Source: Spirulina subsalsa PCC 9445
GTDB lineage: Bacteria > Cyanobacteriota > Cyanobacteriia > Cyanobacteriales > Spirulinaceae
Length of the DNA: 64,000 nucleotides
Reading direction: 5' to 3'
NCBI RefSeq assembly: GCF_000314005.1
Contig: NZ_JH980292.1
Coordinates: forward strand, 1,252,964-1,316,963
Part shown: in pieces, positions 55,180-64,000 of the stretch
How the letters are laid out: every line of letters starts with the position of its first letter
Position numbering within the stretch: position 1 is the first letter of the stretch
Translations under genes and position numbers: made by a program
Notes under the pieces: generated by a model
Database searches by the model: none
The model's input: only the letters and a program-made list of their open reading frames with translations
Told to the model about the DNA's origin: nothing

Positions 55180-56442
55180 TCACTCCAACGTACTACGGAA
55201 AAAGTCGATGGTTTCCTGCAAGGCCACCACAAAGCAGTCAATCTCCGCCCGGGTATTGTAGAAATAGAGACTCGCCCGAGCGCTCCCTGTGACCCCTAGG
55301 AGGCGATGTAAGGGCTGGGTGCAGTGGTGGCCTGAACGGATAGCCACCCCCTCATGATCCAACAGCGTGGAGAGGTCGCTAGCATTCAATCCGGCCACGT
55401 TAAAGGCGGCTAGGGCTGCCCGTCCTTTGCCCTCGGGGGTGGGTTGGGGGCCATAGGTTTGGAGGTCGGGAATTTCGGCTAATTTGGCGAATAAATGGGC
55501 GGTTAATTCCTCTTCGTAAGCGTGGATGCGCTCCATACCCAAGTGGGTTAAGTAGTCAATGGCGGTCCCAAGTGCGATCGCCTCCCCAATGGCCGGAGTT
55601 CCTGCTTCAAACTTATGGGGTAATCCCGCGTAGGTGGAATGATCTAAAAACACATCCTGAATCATCTCCCCACCCCCCAAAAAAGGCGGCATTGCCTCTA
55701 AAACCTCTAATTTCCCATAGAGGAAACCAATCCCCGTCGGGGCGCACATTTTATGACCCGAGGCCACCAACCAATCACAGCCAATGGCCTGGACATCAAG
55801 GGGTAAATGGGGAACACTTTGACAAGCATCAATTAACACTTTCGCTCCCACTTGCTGGGCTTGTTGCACAATTTCCTCAATGGGATTAATACAGCCCAAA
55901 GTATTGGAAACGTGAACCACAGAAACCAGTTTCGTTTTCTCAGAAAGTAGGGTTTTAAAGTGGTCTAAATCCAGTTCTTGAGTCGAGGTTAAACCGATAT
56001 GTTTAATCACAGCCCCAGTTTTTTGGGCGATCATTTGCCAAGGGACTAAATTACTGTGGTGTTCCATCACCGAGAGGATAATCTCATCCCCCGGTTTTAG
56101 GGTATTGAGTCCCCAACTGTAGGCGACCAAATTAATGGCCTCTGTAGCATTGCGGGTGTAAACAATTTCATTGCGATCGCCTGCGTTAATAAACTGAGCG
56201 ATTTTATCCCTTGTCCCCTCATAATTCTCCGTCGCTAGGGTGCTTAAGGTATGCGCCCCCCGGTGGACATTGGCATTATACCCCCGATAGTATTCCTCTA
56301 ATTTACTCAGCACCGCTAAGGGTTTTTGTGAGGTGGCCGCACTGTCGAAATAGATTAGGGCTTTATCATGGATTCGTTGGTCTAACAGGGGAAAGTCTGC
56401 GCGGATTTGCTCGGCTAGGGTTTGTTCTTGTAAGAAGGTCAT
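55180..56442 (-). CDS. sufS: Cysteine desulfurase SufS
   Basis: 420 residues. The PLP-binding Lys is in [19 protein letters not shown], and the catalytic Cys in [15 protein letters not shown], which mobilises sulfur as persulfide. [12 protein letters not shown] and [17 protein letters not shown] are typical of class II (SufS) desulfurases. It belongs to the suf set on the minus strand, but 105 bases and two unknown genes separate it from sufD. A promoter of its own cannot be excluded. Confidence 0.94.
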   Translation of the reverse strand: MTFLQEQTLAEQIRADFPLLDQRIHDKALIYFDSAATSQKPLAVLSKLEEYYRGYNANVHRGAHTLSTLATENYEGTRDKIAQFINAGDRNEIVYTRNATEAINLVAYSWGLNTLKPGDEIILSVMEHHSNLVPWQMIAQKTGAVIKHIGLTSTQELDLDHFKTLLSEKTKLVSVVHVSNTLGCINPIEEIVQQAQQVGAKVLIDACQSVPHLPLDVQAIGCDWLVASGHKMCAPTGIGFLYGKLEVLEAMPPFLGGGEMIQDVFLDHSTYAGLPHKFEAGTPAIGEAIALGTAIDYLTHLGMERIHAYEEELTAHLFAKLAEIPDLQTYGPQPTPEGKGRAALAAFNVAGLNASDLSTLLDHEGVAIRSGHHCTQPLHRLLGVTGSARASLYFYNTRAEIDCFVVALQETIDFFRSTLE

Positions 56443-56547
56443 AATGAGTTTAAGGGTAAGTTTTACTGTACATCAGGGGAAAGTTTTTATTGATATTTAG
56501 CCCATTCGCCATTGCTTAAATCTCGTAATGGAGGTGAATCTAAAGCA

Positions 56548-57069
56548 TCAATAACTAGATAATCCATTCTGTTTTTTCTGTCGTGTTACTTCAATCTTTT
56601 CGATTAGATTTTCATGCAGCAAATTGACTCCTGTAAATATACACTCATTAATTCTGTCTTCCATGACCATTTTTTCTAATTTATCAGCTATAGGAAGTGA
56701 TAGTTGAATTTTAGTCACAAATTTATCGCGCTCCTTCCGGGGTAAACCTTCTGGCTTAAGTTGTTCTAACTCAGTGTTATAGATTTTTGCATGATCTTCA
56801 ATGATTGGGTTGAGACTTTCTAAATTATCAGCAAAACAATAATAAACATATTGAATAGCTGACTCCACTAAAGTTTCCTGACTTAAATTGAGACTCAATT
56901 TTAAATCTCTCATTTTGTCTAATTCTGACTGAGTAAAATTAATCCTTATCCTCTGATCAATTGAGAGTTGCTCTTTGACTAATTGAGTTCCTTGTTCAAT
57001 AGCATCTTGTTCTAAGTAATCGTTTTTAGCTCTATCTATTAAGTGACTTTGCTTGTCTGTCAAAGACAT
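56548..57069 (-). CDS. Unknown protein, possible antitoxin or regulator
   Basis: 173 residues, highly charged and mainly helical: RIRINFTQSELDKMRDLKLSL followed by NLSQETLVESAIQYVYYCFA resembles a ribbon-helix-helix arrangement (strand plus two helices) and a related arrangement recurs around FVTKIQLSLPIADKLEKMVM. Such folds are usual in antitoxins and copy-number regulators. The preceding gene (57082-57357) is on the same strand 12 bases away, suggesting a two-gene unit inserted between sufD and sufS. No established family was recognised. Confidence 0.5.
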   Translation of the reverse strand: MSLTDKQSHLIDRAKNDYLEQDAIEQGTQLVKEQLSIDQRIRINFTQSELDKMRDLKLSLNLSQETLVESAIQYVYYCFADNLESLNPIIEDHAKIYNTELEQLKPEGLPRKERDKFVTKIQLSLPIADKLEKMVMEDRINECIFTGVNLLHENLIEKIEVTRQKKQNGLSSY

Positions 57070-57081
57070 GATTCACCTCCT

Positions 57082-57357
57082 TTAATCCTCTAATAAATCT
57101 ACAAAGTAATCATATAAAAAGCTCCAATTACTATAATCCCAAATATACTGACGTTCGCTATAGATGGCCTTCTGCATATCGTTTTGACAATCATCCATTG
57201 CTTTAAAGACTTTACAATGTCTTGGTTTGTCGCTCTCTTCTAGTTTGTCAACTACTTGAGTAATAGGACTTGTGGATATCCCTAAAGGTACAATAATTAC
57301 ACGAGGGTTAGAACCTGCTGTCCAATAGCCTCCTTGATTTTTCGCTTCAACGGTCAA
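57082..57357 (-). CDS. Unknown protein, partner of the 56548 gene
   Basis: 91 residues with a TTG start; no ATG lies upstream within the frame before a stop codon (TAA). The sequence includes GGYWTAGSNPRVIIVPLGIS, a strand-rich core, and an aromatic C-terminus (WDYSNWSFLYDYFVDLLED). I do not recognise the family. It may be a small toxin, or a truncated protein whose start was lost. Its position 12 bases upstream of the helical gene suggests cotranscription. Confidence 0.4.
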   Translation of the reverse strand: MTVEAKNQGGYWTAGSNPRVIIVPLGISTSPITQVVDKLEESDKPRHCKVFKAMDDCQNDMQKAIYSERQYIWDYSNWSFLYDYFVDLLED

Positions 57358-57367
57358 GATTACCGAA

Positions 57368-57395
57368 CTTTAGCCCCATTCATCAGGGGCTAAAG
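57368..57395. repeat. 10-bp perfect inverted repeat between sufD and the unknown pair
   Basis: CTTTAGCCCC and GGGGCTAAAG enclose an 8-base loop, 21 bases beyond the sufD stop on its 3' side. On the minus strand no T-run follows. It may end sufBCD transcription or be one of the dispersed hairpins. Confidence 0.5.
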
Positions 57396-57415
57396 CCCAA
57401 CAACGAACCTATTGC

Positions 57416-58795
57416 CTACTCATAGGTGCGACAAGAAACACATTGAGCGACCATTTTCCGCAATGACGGCAAGGGCAAACGATCTAAAATTTCCGCCGCA
57501 AAAGCATCAAGGAGTAAATTCCGCGCACTGTCGGCATTAATGCCCCGACTTTGTAAATAAAATAGCTCATCGGCATCAATTTGACTAATAGTTGCGCCGT
57601 GAGTACATTTCACATTATCGGCCGTGATTTGTAACTGGGGTTTGGTGTCCACTCGCGCTTTAGGAGACAATAATAAATTGCGATTGAGTTGGGCGGCATT
57701 GGTTTCTTGTGCCTTTTGGGGAACCGTTACTTTGCCGCTAAAAATAGCATGGGCTTTCTGGTCTACAATGCACTTATGGAGGTGATTGGTGGTGCCGTGA
57801 GGATAGTTTAACCACACCCCGCTATGAGTATCAGAAATCTGATCTCGCCCAATTAAGGTTAACCCGTTTAAATAGGTTTCGGTGTGTTCTCCTTTTTGCC
57901 AAACATCTAAGTTATGGCGAGAGAGTTTCGCCCCCAGATGTAAGGTGTTACAGGTGTAATGGCTATTGCGACTTTGAGCCACGGCGGTTTTACAAATATG
58001 GAAAGCATCCCCCGATTCCCGTTGCAGGAGGGTATGATTCACCCGGGCATTTTCTTCGACAAATACCTCCATCACGCTGTTGGTGAAGTAGGGGTGTTGG
58101 GTGGGGCGATCGCTACAATCTTCGGCCGTGACGCTATACTGCTCTAATACCGTCAAACTCGCCCCTTTTTCGGCCACAATTAAACCCCTCGGTAAGCAAA
58201 AGGTGGGATGTTCTTCTACACTGGTGACAAAAACCAGATGAATGGGCGTTTCTACAATTACATTGGCTTTCGCCCAAATCACCGCCACATCGGGGAATCC
58301 TGTACTGTTGAGGGCAGTAAACACTTCCTGCTCCCCCTCATGATGGGCAATGTACTTAATAGCCTCATAGGTATCTTCCAGGGGCAATTGGGCTAAATTC
58401 CCCACAAAAACCCCCTCTGGTAAAGCCGAAACGTCGGAATGTTCCGGCGAATATAAACCATTAACGAACACCAGACGACTCTGGGCCGCTTCTTTTAGGG
58501 TAAGGGGTGCGATCGCACTTTGTTGAGGAACCACCGTCTGAGCCTTCACAAACGGAGTCGCCAACAACTCCGACAAATCCGTAAAGCGCCATTCCTCATC
58601 TTGGCGCGTCGGCATTCGTTGCTGTGCCGCATCATAAGCCGCCCTCTGGCGCAATTCCTGCAACCAGCCTACAATTTCCGCATGAATTCGGATTTGTTGC
58701 CCTTCACTTTGTCGTAACAAAGCGCCTAAATACTCATCGTGCGTCATAGCTTCACTGACTAAAACAGTCGGACTGGGAGACAATTGAACAGACAT
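57416..58795 (-). CDS. sufD: Fe-S cluster assembly protein SufD
   Basis: 459 residues. [23 protein letters not shown] is the usual cyanobacterial start, EWRFTDLSELLATPFV is a strong family segment, and GATISQIDADELFYLQSRGI near the end carries conserved residues of the SufBD core. SufD forms a scaffold complex with SufB and the ATPase SufC for [4Fe-4S] cluster assembly. The sufC stop overlaps its start by one base, so the two are coupled. Confidence 0.94.
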   Translation of the reverse strand: MSVQLSPSPTVLVSEAMTHDEYLGALLRQSEGQQIRIHAEIVGWLQELRQRAAYDAAQQRMPTRQDEEWRFTDLSELLATPFVKAQTVVPQQSAIAPLTLKEAAQSRLVFVNGLYSPEHSDVSALPEGVFVGNLAQLPLEDTYEAIKYIAHHEGEQEVFTALNSTGFPDVAVIWAKANVIVETPIHLVFVTSVEEHPTFCLPRGLIVAEKGASLTVLEQYSVTAEDCSDRPTQHPYFTNSVMEVFVEENARVNHTLLQRESGDAFHICKTAVAQSRNSHYTCNTLHLGAKLSRHNLDVWQKGEHTETYLNGLTLIGRDQISDTHSGVWLNYPHGTTNHLHKCIVDQKAHAIFSGKVTVPQKAQETNAAQLNRNLLLSPKARVDTKPQLQITADNVKCTHGATISQIDADELFYLQSRGINADSARNLLLDAFAAEILDRLPLPSLRKMVAQCVSCRTYE

Positions 58796-59586
58796 TAGCC
58801 GCCTACCCCCGCAACTGCTGCCTCTTCGTCTAAGAAGTCATACCCCCGAGACTCTAGCTCTAACGCTAACTCCTTACCGCCACTGGTGACAATTTGCCCC
58901 CCGTGCATTACATGAACATAATCCGGTTCGACGTAGTTCAACAGCCGTTGATAGTGCGTAATCATAACTGTAGCATTCTCTGGGGTAGCCAGTTGATTCA
59001 CACCGTTTGCTACAATCTTCAGCGCGTCAATATCTAACCCGGAATCTGTCTCATCTAAAATGGCCAGTTTATGCTCCAGCAAGGCCATTTGCAGGATTTC
59101 GTTGCGTTTTTTCTCTCCCCCAGAAAAGCCCTCATTGAGACTCCGACTCAAAAAACTGGCATCCATTTTTACCACATCCAGTTTTTCCTCAATCAAATCC
59201 TCAAAGTCAAACATATCTATCTCTTCGAGTCCCAAATATTTCCGCCGGGCATTATAAGCCACCCGCAGGAAATCTAAGTTACTCACTCCCGGAATTTCTA
59301 AGGGATATTGGAAGGCTAAAAATATCCCCCGTAAGGCTCTTTCTTCCGCTTCAAGGTTTAGAATATTCTCCCCTTGAAAAATAATTTCTCCCCCGGTTAC
59401 TTCATAGTCAGGGTGTCCCGCTAAAACCTTAGAAAAGGTACTTTTCCCTGAACCATTGCGCCCCATAATGGCGTGAATTTCCCCGGCTTTCACTTCAAAA
59501 TTAACCCCTTTTAAGATCGGAGTTCCGTCTACACTTGCCGTCAAGTTTTTGACCGATAAAATAACTGGGCTATTTTCTTGAATCAT
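58795..59586 (-). CDS. sufC: Fe-S assembly ATPase SufC
   Basis: 263 residues from ATG 59586; the frame to 59649 adds an unlikely segment. Walker A is [16 protein letters not shown], the signature [16 protein letters not shown] and Walker [15 protein letters not shown], all as in SufC. It powers the SufBCD scaffold. The stop overlaps the start of sufD. It starts 186 bases downstream of sufB, and a terminator-like hairpin lies between them. Confidence 0.95.
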   Translation of the reverse strand: MIQENSPVILSVKNLTASVDGTPILKGVNFEVKAGEIHAIMGRNGSGKSTFSKVLAGHPDYEVTGGEIIFQGENILNLEAEERALRGIFLAFQYPLEIPGVSNLDFLRVAYNARRKYLGLEEIDMFDFEDLIEEKLDVVKMDASFLSRSLNEGFSGGEKKRNEILQMALLEHKLAILDETDSGLDIDALKIVANGVNQLATPENATVMITHYQRLLNYVEPDYVHVMHGGQIVTSGGKELALELESRGYDFLDEEAAVAGVGG

Positions 59587-59736
59587 GATGGTATGGGATG
59601 AAAATAAGAGATTTGAAGAGAGAAAACATTCTATTTTCCCTCCCGCCAATTTGCTGGAATAGCCAAGGCTTTACAGCAAACTTTAAACAATTTGTCAAGT
59701 CATTTTTTAACAATCAAGGAGACAAGACTATGCCCC

Positions 59737-59765
59737 AAAAATTAGAGTAAAACCGCTCTAATTTT
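59737..59765 (-). terminator. Hairpin between sufB and sufC
   Basis: AAAATTAGAG and CTCTAATTTT form a perfect 10-bp stem with an 8-base loop. On the minus strand the second arm ends with a run of T before GGGG, starting seven bases after the sufB stop. It may stop or reduce read-through from sufB into sufCD. Confidence 0.6.
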
Positions 59766-59771
59766 GCGCCA

Positions 59772-61214
59772 TTAACCTACAGTTCCTTCTAGCTTGAGAC
59801 TCAACAGTTTATCCGCTTCTGCTGCAAATTCCATGGGCAATTGATTAAAGACATCTTTACAGAAACCGCTAATCAACATAGAAATAGCATCTTCTGCACT
59901 AATTCCCCGTTGAGCAAAATAGAATAATTGGTCTTCCCCAATCTTAGAAGTGGAGGCTTCATGTTCCACCTTAGCGGAATTGTGTTCCACTTGGATATAG
60001 GGAAACGTATTCGCTTCGGCACAGTCCCCAATTAACATGGAATCACACTGAGAATAGTTCCGTGCGCCCACGGCTTTGGGTCCCATTTTTACTAAGCCCC
60101 GATAGCTATTTTGGGAGTTTCCGGCGGAAATTCCCTTAGAAATAATCGTGCTACGGGTGTTTTTGCCAATATGCACCATTTTAGTTCCGGTGTCTGCTTG
60201 TTGCTTGTTGTTGGTTAGGGCAATGGAATAAAATTCCCCGACAGAATTATCCCCAACTAACACACAACTGGGGTATTTCCAAGTAATCGCGGAACCGGTT
60301 TCTACTTGAGTCCAAGAAATCTTAGAATTGACTCCTTTACAGAGGCCCCGTTTGGTGACGAAATTATAAATTCCGCCCTTGCCGTTTTCGTCTCCAGCGT
60401 ACCAGTTTTGAACGGTAGAATATTTAATGCTGGCGTTATCTAAGGCCACTAATTCCACGATGGCGGCATGGAGTTGATTGCTGTCATACATGGGGGCGGT
60501 ACAGCCTTCTAAATAGCTCACAGAAGCCCCTTCTTCGGCCACAATTAACGTCCGTTCAAATTGCCCGGTATCCCCGTTATTAATGCGGAAATAGGTCGAG
60601 AGTTCCATAGGACAGGTGACTCCTTTGGGAATATACACAAAGGAACCATCACTAAACACGGCGGAGTTGAGGGCGGCAAAGTAATTATCGCCCACGGGTA
60701 CCACGGAGCCTAGGTATTTTTTAACTAACTCGGGATGCTCATGGATGGCCTCGGAAATGGAACAAAAAATCACCCCCGCTTCTGCCAGTTTTTCTTTAAA
60801 GGTGGTGGCAATTGAGACACTATCAAAGATGGCATCAACGGCTACATTACTTAAGCGCTTCTGTTCAGATAAGGGAATCCCTAGTTTCTCAAAGGTTTCG
60901 AGGAGGGCGGGATCGACTTCATCCAGACTTTTTAATTTTTCGCCTTTGGTTTTTGGGGCAGAGTAGTAGATAATATTCTGATAATCAATGGGGGGATAGC
61001 CCACGTGCGCCCAAGTGGGTTCGCTCATCTTTAACCATTGGCGATAGGCTCGCAGACGAAACTCCAGCATGAATTCCGGCTCGTTTTTCTTGGCGGAGAT
61101 GAGACGGACTACTTCTTCACTCAGCCCCCGTGGGATGGTGTCAGTCTCAATGTCGGTGATGAAACCGTATTTGTAGGGCTGGTTAACTAAGGTTTTAACA
61201 GATGTAGCAGTCAT
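59772..61214 (-). CDS. sufB: Fe-S cluster assembly protein SufB
   Basis: 480 residues, the normal length. The start [23 protein letters not shown], the conserved [44 protein letters not shown], and the C-terminal [22 protein letters not shown] are typical. SufB is the scaffold on which clusters are built, with SufC and SufD. It is the first gene of the leftward unit and divergent from sufR, with two SufR-type palindromes in the space between. Confidence 0.95.
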   Translation of the reverse strand: MTATSVKTLVNQPYKYGFITDIETDTIPRGLSEEVVRLISAKKNEPEFMLEFRLRAYRQWLKMSEPTWAHVGYPPIDYQNIIYYSAPKTKGEKLKSLDEVDPALLETFEKLGIPLSEQKRLSNVAVDAIFDSVSIATTFKEKLAEAGVIFCSISEAIHEHPELVKKYLGSVVPVGDNYFAALNSAVFSDGSFVYIPKGVTCPMELSTYFRINNGDTGQFERTLIVAEEGASVSYLEGCTAPMYDSNQLHAAIVELVALDNASIKYSTVQNWYAGDENGKGGIYNFVTKRGLCKGVNSKISWTQVETGSAITWKYPSCVLVGDNSVGEFYSIALTNNKQQADTGTKMVHIGKNTRSTIISKGISAGNSQNSYRGLVKMGPKAVGARNYSQCDSMLIGDCAEANTFPYIQVEHNSAKVEHEASTSKIGEDQLFYFAQRGISAEDAISMLISGFCKDVFNQLPMEFAAEADKLLSLKLEGTVG

Positions 61215-61375
61215 TGGGCTTTTGGTGTTCTCTCAGTGATTGAATTTACGGCGATTAGAATTTACGGGGACTCCGGTTAAAGCGGCTCGGTTTAGCGTGT
61301 TCTCTATAGGGTGGGAGTAAATCCCCTTGGGGGGTATCTCTCTTTGTCCTTTGGTCTAGTATAGAGGGGAAAGAT

Positions 61376-61399
61376 TTAAACAACACCTTGGTTGTTTAA
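61376..61399. promoter_or_regulatory. SufR operator 1
   Basis: TTAAACAAC and GTTGTTTAA form perfect 9-bp arms around ACCTTG, containing the known CAAC-N6-GTTG SufR pattern. Confidence 0.82.
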
Positions 61400-61418
61400 C
61401 TATCTTTAGGCTACATTA

Positions 61419-61434
61419 ACAACAAAGATGTTGT
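61419..61434. promoter_or_regulatory. SufR operator 2
   Basis: ACAAC-AAAGAT-GTTGT, again CAAC-N6-GTTG. Its centre is 39 bases from that of the first site. It would overlap an upstream ATG at 61428, which speaks against that ATG as start codon. Confidence 0.75.
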
Positions 61435-61490
61435 CAAAGTTCTTTAGAAAGATTTTTTGTAGTCCATCACGCTCAGTCAACCACGAAATC

Positions 61491-62135
61491 ATGACCACTA
61501 CTCAGCAAGCCTCCACAAAACAGGATATTCTGCGCTATCTCCTCAAGCAAGGTCACGCGACGGCTCAACAGCTAGCGGATGCGCTGGAGATTAGCCCCCA
61601 AGCGACGCGCCGCCATTTGAAGGATTTGGAGGCGGCCCAGTTTATCCACCATGAATTGATTCAGGTGGGGATGGGGCGGCCTCAGCATAAGTATTTTTTG
61701 AGTCGTCGCGGGAAGGAACAGTTTCCCCATCGCTACGGGGAGTTTACGGTTTCTTTTCTGGATACGCTGTTGGAGACGGTGGGGGAAGAACAGGTGGGGG
61801 TGGTGTTACGGAAGCAGTGGGAACGGAAGGCGGCGGACTATCGCGATCGCATTGGCTCAGGATCTTTACGGGAACGCCTAGAAAAACTGGTCAGATTGCG
61901 CCAAGAAGAGGGCTATATGGCAGAGTTGCACGTTCTGGAGGAAGCGGGGGAGGAAACCGGGTATATTCTGGCGGAACATCATTGTGCCATTTCTGAGGTG
62001 GCGGAGTCTTTCCCCACTGTCTGCGGCCACGAGTTGGAGATGTTCAGCGCGGTTTTGCTCGATTGTACGATTGAGCGCACCCACTGGCTCAATGATGGTG
62101 AACATCGTTGTGGGTATTTGGTTAGGGTGGGTTGA
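61491..62135 (+). CDS. sufR: Iron-sulfur-responsive repressor SufR
   Basis: 214 residues from ATG 61491, which opens MTTTQQASTKQDILRYLLKQG in the usual position; the ATG at 61428 overlaps an operator and adds residues with no family support. A DeoR-type winged helix (LADALEISPQATRRHLKDLEA) binds DNA. Cysteines are at HHCAISEVAESFPTVCGHE, LDCTIERTHW and EHRCGYLV, which fit ligation of a [4Fe-4S] cluster. SufR represses the suf genes when cluster-loaded and is divergent from sufB, as in other cyanobacteria. Confidence 0.93.
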   Translation: MTTTQQASTKQDILRYLLKQGHATAQQLADALEISPQATRRHLKDLEAAQFIHHELIQVGMGRPQHKYFLSRRGKEQFPHRYGEFTVSFLDTLLETVGEEQVGVVLRKQWERKAADYRDRIGSGSLRERLEKLVRLRQEEGYMAELHVLEEAGEETGYILAEHHCAISEVAESFPTVCGHELEMFSAVLLDCTIERTHWLNDGEHRCGYLVRVG

Positions 62136-62140
62136 ACTGG

Positions 62141-62794
62141 TCAAGATTGCCGATTTCCCATTCCCCCCGAGTGGGTAAACTTCCATAAAAAACCGGAGAG
62201 GAAATTAGTAATGATATGCGCCACAATCGGCACGAGTAGGTTTTGAGTGGCGATCGCACTATAGCCCAACACACACCCGATCACCGTGGCCCAAATCATA
62301 TAGGGCCACTGTTGTAGTGTACTCATGTGTAAGATGCCAAACAGCAGACTAGAGATAATTAAAGCCAGCCAAGCCCCCCCGAAAGCGGGCAACATCACTC
62401 CCCGAAACAGTAACTCTTCACTTAATCCCGGCAGAAGTCCCAACCAAATTAAATCCGGCCAGACGAGGGGTTTTAGCACTAACTGAAGGTAAAAGTTAGC
62501 GCTGCGACGGTAAGGCTCCCAGAAGCGATAAATCAGGCTACTGAGAAGGCTAATCCCAAGGGCTATCCCCACCCCCACGGCGAGACTCTGCCCATTAAAC
62601 CGAATGGGCATTAGGGACACATTGCCCAAGTATTGCCAAACCCGAGAGACGACCAACAAGACAAGGGCTGTCACCCCCATTGCGACAAGGACTTGAGTAC
62701 GAGTTAACGGTTCTATATCTGGTTTTTGAGTGTGATTCACAAGTTTTCGGGAGAAGTAGTCAAGAGCTAGTGATGAAGTTTTATAATTTATCAT
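62141..62794 (-). CDS. CPBP-family intramembrane metalloprotease
   Basis: 217 residues from ATG 62794. The longer frame uses TTG at 62821. Several membrane helices carry the CPBP (CAAX protease/bacteriocin-processing) motifs: LSEELLFRGVMLP (EExxxR), FGILHMSTLQQ (His) and HIITNFLSG (HxxxN). The family cuts or processes proteins in the membrane; its targets are not known here. Its start overlaps the 3' end of the DUF3326 gene by 14 bases, and it is convergent with sufR, with only 5 bases between stops. Confidence 0.87.
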   Translation of the reverse strand: MINYKTSSLALDYFSRKLVNHTQKPDIEPLTRTQVLVAMGVTALVLLVVSRVWQYLGNVSLMPIRFNGQSLAVGVGIALGISLLSSLIYRFWEPYRRSANFYLQLVLKPLVWPDLIWLGLLPGLSEELLFRGVMLPAFGGAWLALIISSLLFGILHMSTLQQWPYMIWATVIGCVLGYSAIATQNLLVPIVAHIITNFLSGFLWKFTHSGGMGNRQS

Positions 62795-63878
62795 TAATCG
62801 TGGAAAGGGCTGTCGGAGCAATCCCAGCCCGGTAACAAGCTAACACGCCCAAGGCTTCTAGATAGGAGTTAACCCGAATGGCTTTAATTCCTAACGGTTC
62901 TGGGGGGACTTGCATCCGAGTCTCATTCGCCCCTACAGCAATGACGAGAGTATGGCTCAACGCGAGGGTTGCACCCCCCCCGCAAGCATTAGCTGGAACT
63001 ACGATAGCATCGACGTGATCCGCCCAAATTTGTTCGGGGGTTCTGTTTTGACCTGCGGTGACGAATTGGGGGGCGCGGGCGAGGCCGACTAAAACACAGG
63101 GCAGGAAGGTATAACCCAACTCCTCGGCGGCTGCCCGGGGGGAGAGTTGGGGGTCTAGGGGCAGGGGGGAGAGGGCTGGGGCGTGGGCGCAGGGGATTTT
63201 AAATTGGCGAACAATCAGATGAGAAATGACGGCTTCGGCTCCGGCGAGGGGGTCTACTCCTGAACCGTGGCGGTAGTTTTGCAGGGCGGTGCTTTCGAGG
63301 TCATCGGGGAAACGGGCAACAACGGCGATCGCATTAACTCGGCTTTGGTGGATTAATTGTTCCGCCGCCCGCAGAAGACTGTCGGGACGGGCAAGGGTTC
63401 CCCAACTCGCACCAGAAGGGGCTGTGCGCAGTTCTACACCTAGGGGAGCGTCGGTGAGGATGTAATCGGTCACGGGCAGCCCTAGGGTGGCTTTGGTGGC
63501 TTCTGCGGCTTGAATATGGCGCAATTGCAGGTCCGGTTCTATGCCGGAGTCTAAAATTAAGCCCACACGGTTCTGATGAACTGGTTGCAGGCCCCAATGG
63601 CCTTGGGCAAATTGATCTAAACCGTAGCCTTCCACATAGAAGAGATGGGGGCTAGACCAGTAGAGTTGTGCGCCGTTGAGGACATTGGGATGCGTGATCA
63701 GGCGATCGCAAATTTCCGCCATTGCCCGCGCCACAGGTAGAGCATCCCCCGCATAGCCCCCAATCGATGCACCGACTCCAGTTGGTACAATTAAAACCGC
63801 CGTTAATGGATGTTGTTGTTTCACAAACTTTTTATCAAAATTCGGTACAAGATGGGCTAATTTTTCGGTTTGTGTCAT
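62781..63878 (-). CDS. DUF3326-family protein
   Basis: 365 residues beginning MTQTEKLAHLVPNFDKKFV. The family pattern is recognised from TAVLIVPTGVGASIGGYAGDALPVAR, the ILDSGIEP segment and the late VVPANACGGGATLALSH with a conserved Cys. The function is unknown. There is no signal peptide or membrane segment. It is cotranscribed with the CPBP gene, which it overlaps by 14 bases. This pairing is not proof of shared function. Confidence 0.8.
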   Translation of the reverse strand: MTQTEKLAHLVPNFDKKFVKQQHPLTAVLIVPTGVGASIGGYAGDALPVARAMAEICDRLITHPNVLNGAQLYWSSPHLFYVEGYGLDQFAQGHWGLQPVHQNRVGLILDSGIEPDLQLRHIQAAEATKATLGLPVTDYILTDAPLGVELRTAPSGASWGTLARPDSLLRAAEQLIHQSRVNAIAVVARFPDDLESTALQNYRHGSGVDPLAGAEAVISHLIVRQFKIPCAHAPALSPLPLDPQLSPRAAAEELGYTFLPCVLVGLARAPQFVTAGQNRTPEQIWADHVDAIVVPANACGGGATLALSHTLVIAVGANETRMQVPPEPLGIKAIRVNSYLEALGVLACYRAGIAPTALSTINDKL

Positions 63879-64000
63879 TAACCTCTAAACTGAACGGTTT
63901 TGGACTCGTCGGGATCATCGCCAGATTTTTGATTTTGGCGATCGCCAATTCCCTCGGTTTCCCGTTTCCCTAAACAGAGGGAAGCGAATCCTTTTCCGGT
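63879..64000. other. Window end, no gene recognised
   Basis: The last 122 bases contain one HIP1-type octamer but no coding frame I can support. Confidence 0.4.

Larger units (their letters stand above)
61215..61490. promoter_or_regulatory. sufB-sufR divergent control region
   Basis: 276 bases between the sufB start and the preferred sufR start, with two CAAC-N6-GTTG operators at 61381-61394 and 61420-61433. The first is part of a longer 9-bp-armed palindrome. SufR repression of suf genes at such sites is established in Synechocystis. Confidence 0.85.

Overview
The window reads as a cyanobacterial chromosome segment. Evidence is the many HIP1 octamers (GCGATCGC), a CpcT-type phycobiliprotein lyase, the RuBisCO accumulation factor Raf1, a CRR7-like small protein, a cyanoexosortase, a SufR-controlled suf operon, and heptanucleotide (STRR-like) repeat tracts. 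I cannot name the species. No rRNA or tRNA gene was seen.

Layout. 1-5463: the 5' part of ilvC, a GNAT-like protein, a Uma2 gene split by a small MITE, queE-queD and small proteins. 5512-8108: selO convergent with a WYL regulator. 8112-13420: a CRISPR adaptation module (STRR tract, 38-bp palindromic tandem block, csx18, cas1, cas2) and a 33-repeat array ending in a strong hairpin. 13443-14716: sparse, with one membrane protein gene. 14717-27247: a type III-B-like effector operon of unusual form, with cas10 and cmr3 once and a [cmr4, cmr5, cmr6-cmr1 fusion] cassette twice in tandem, a UPF0175/PIN toxin-antitoxin pair inside it, and a DUF3037 gene at the end. 27416-31873: a small protein, polysaccharide export protein, cyanoexosortase pair and a DegT/DnrJ aminotransferase. 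32226-35824: PAS-GGDEF protein, nadC, gatA. 36025-37694: an AAA ATPase plus TOPRIM-like gene pair resembling split OLD/PARIS defence modules. 37924-49321: ilvD, pentapeptide-repeat protein, cax, a GH57/DUF3536 protein, phytase-like lipoprotein, cpcT and an RNase III with an extra N-terminal HEPN-like domain; two inverted copies of a TnpB-type non-coding element flank this stretch. 49772-55082: membrane proteins, a MscS channel, a decayed tnpB, raf1. 55180-61704: sufS, an unknown gene pair, sufD, sufC, sufB and divergent sufR with two operator palindromes. 62141-63878: CPBP protease and DUF3326 protein.

How it works together. The WYL protein, Csx18, Cas1 and Cas2 probably run spacer acquisition for the array, and the crRNAs probably load the III-B-like effector downstream. 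No cas6 and no CARF-type effector nuclease is visible, so crRNA processing and any cyclic-oligoadenylate response must rely on genes elsewhere. The most unusual signals are the duplicated backbone cassette with fused Cmr6-Cmr1 subunits, a 282-nt interval in the array that is one open reading frame on the minus strand, the HEPN-RNase III fusion, and mobile non-coding elements whose target duplications or matching copies can be seen directly.
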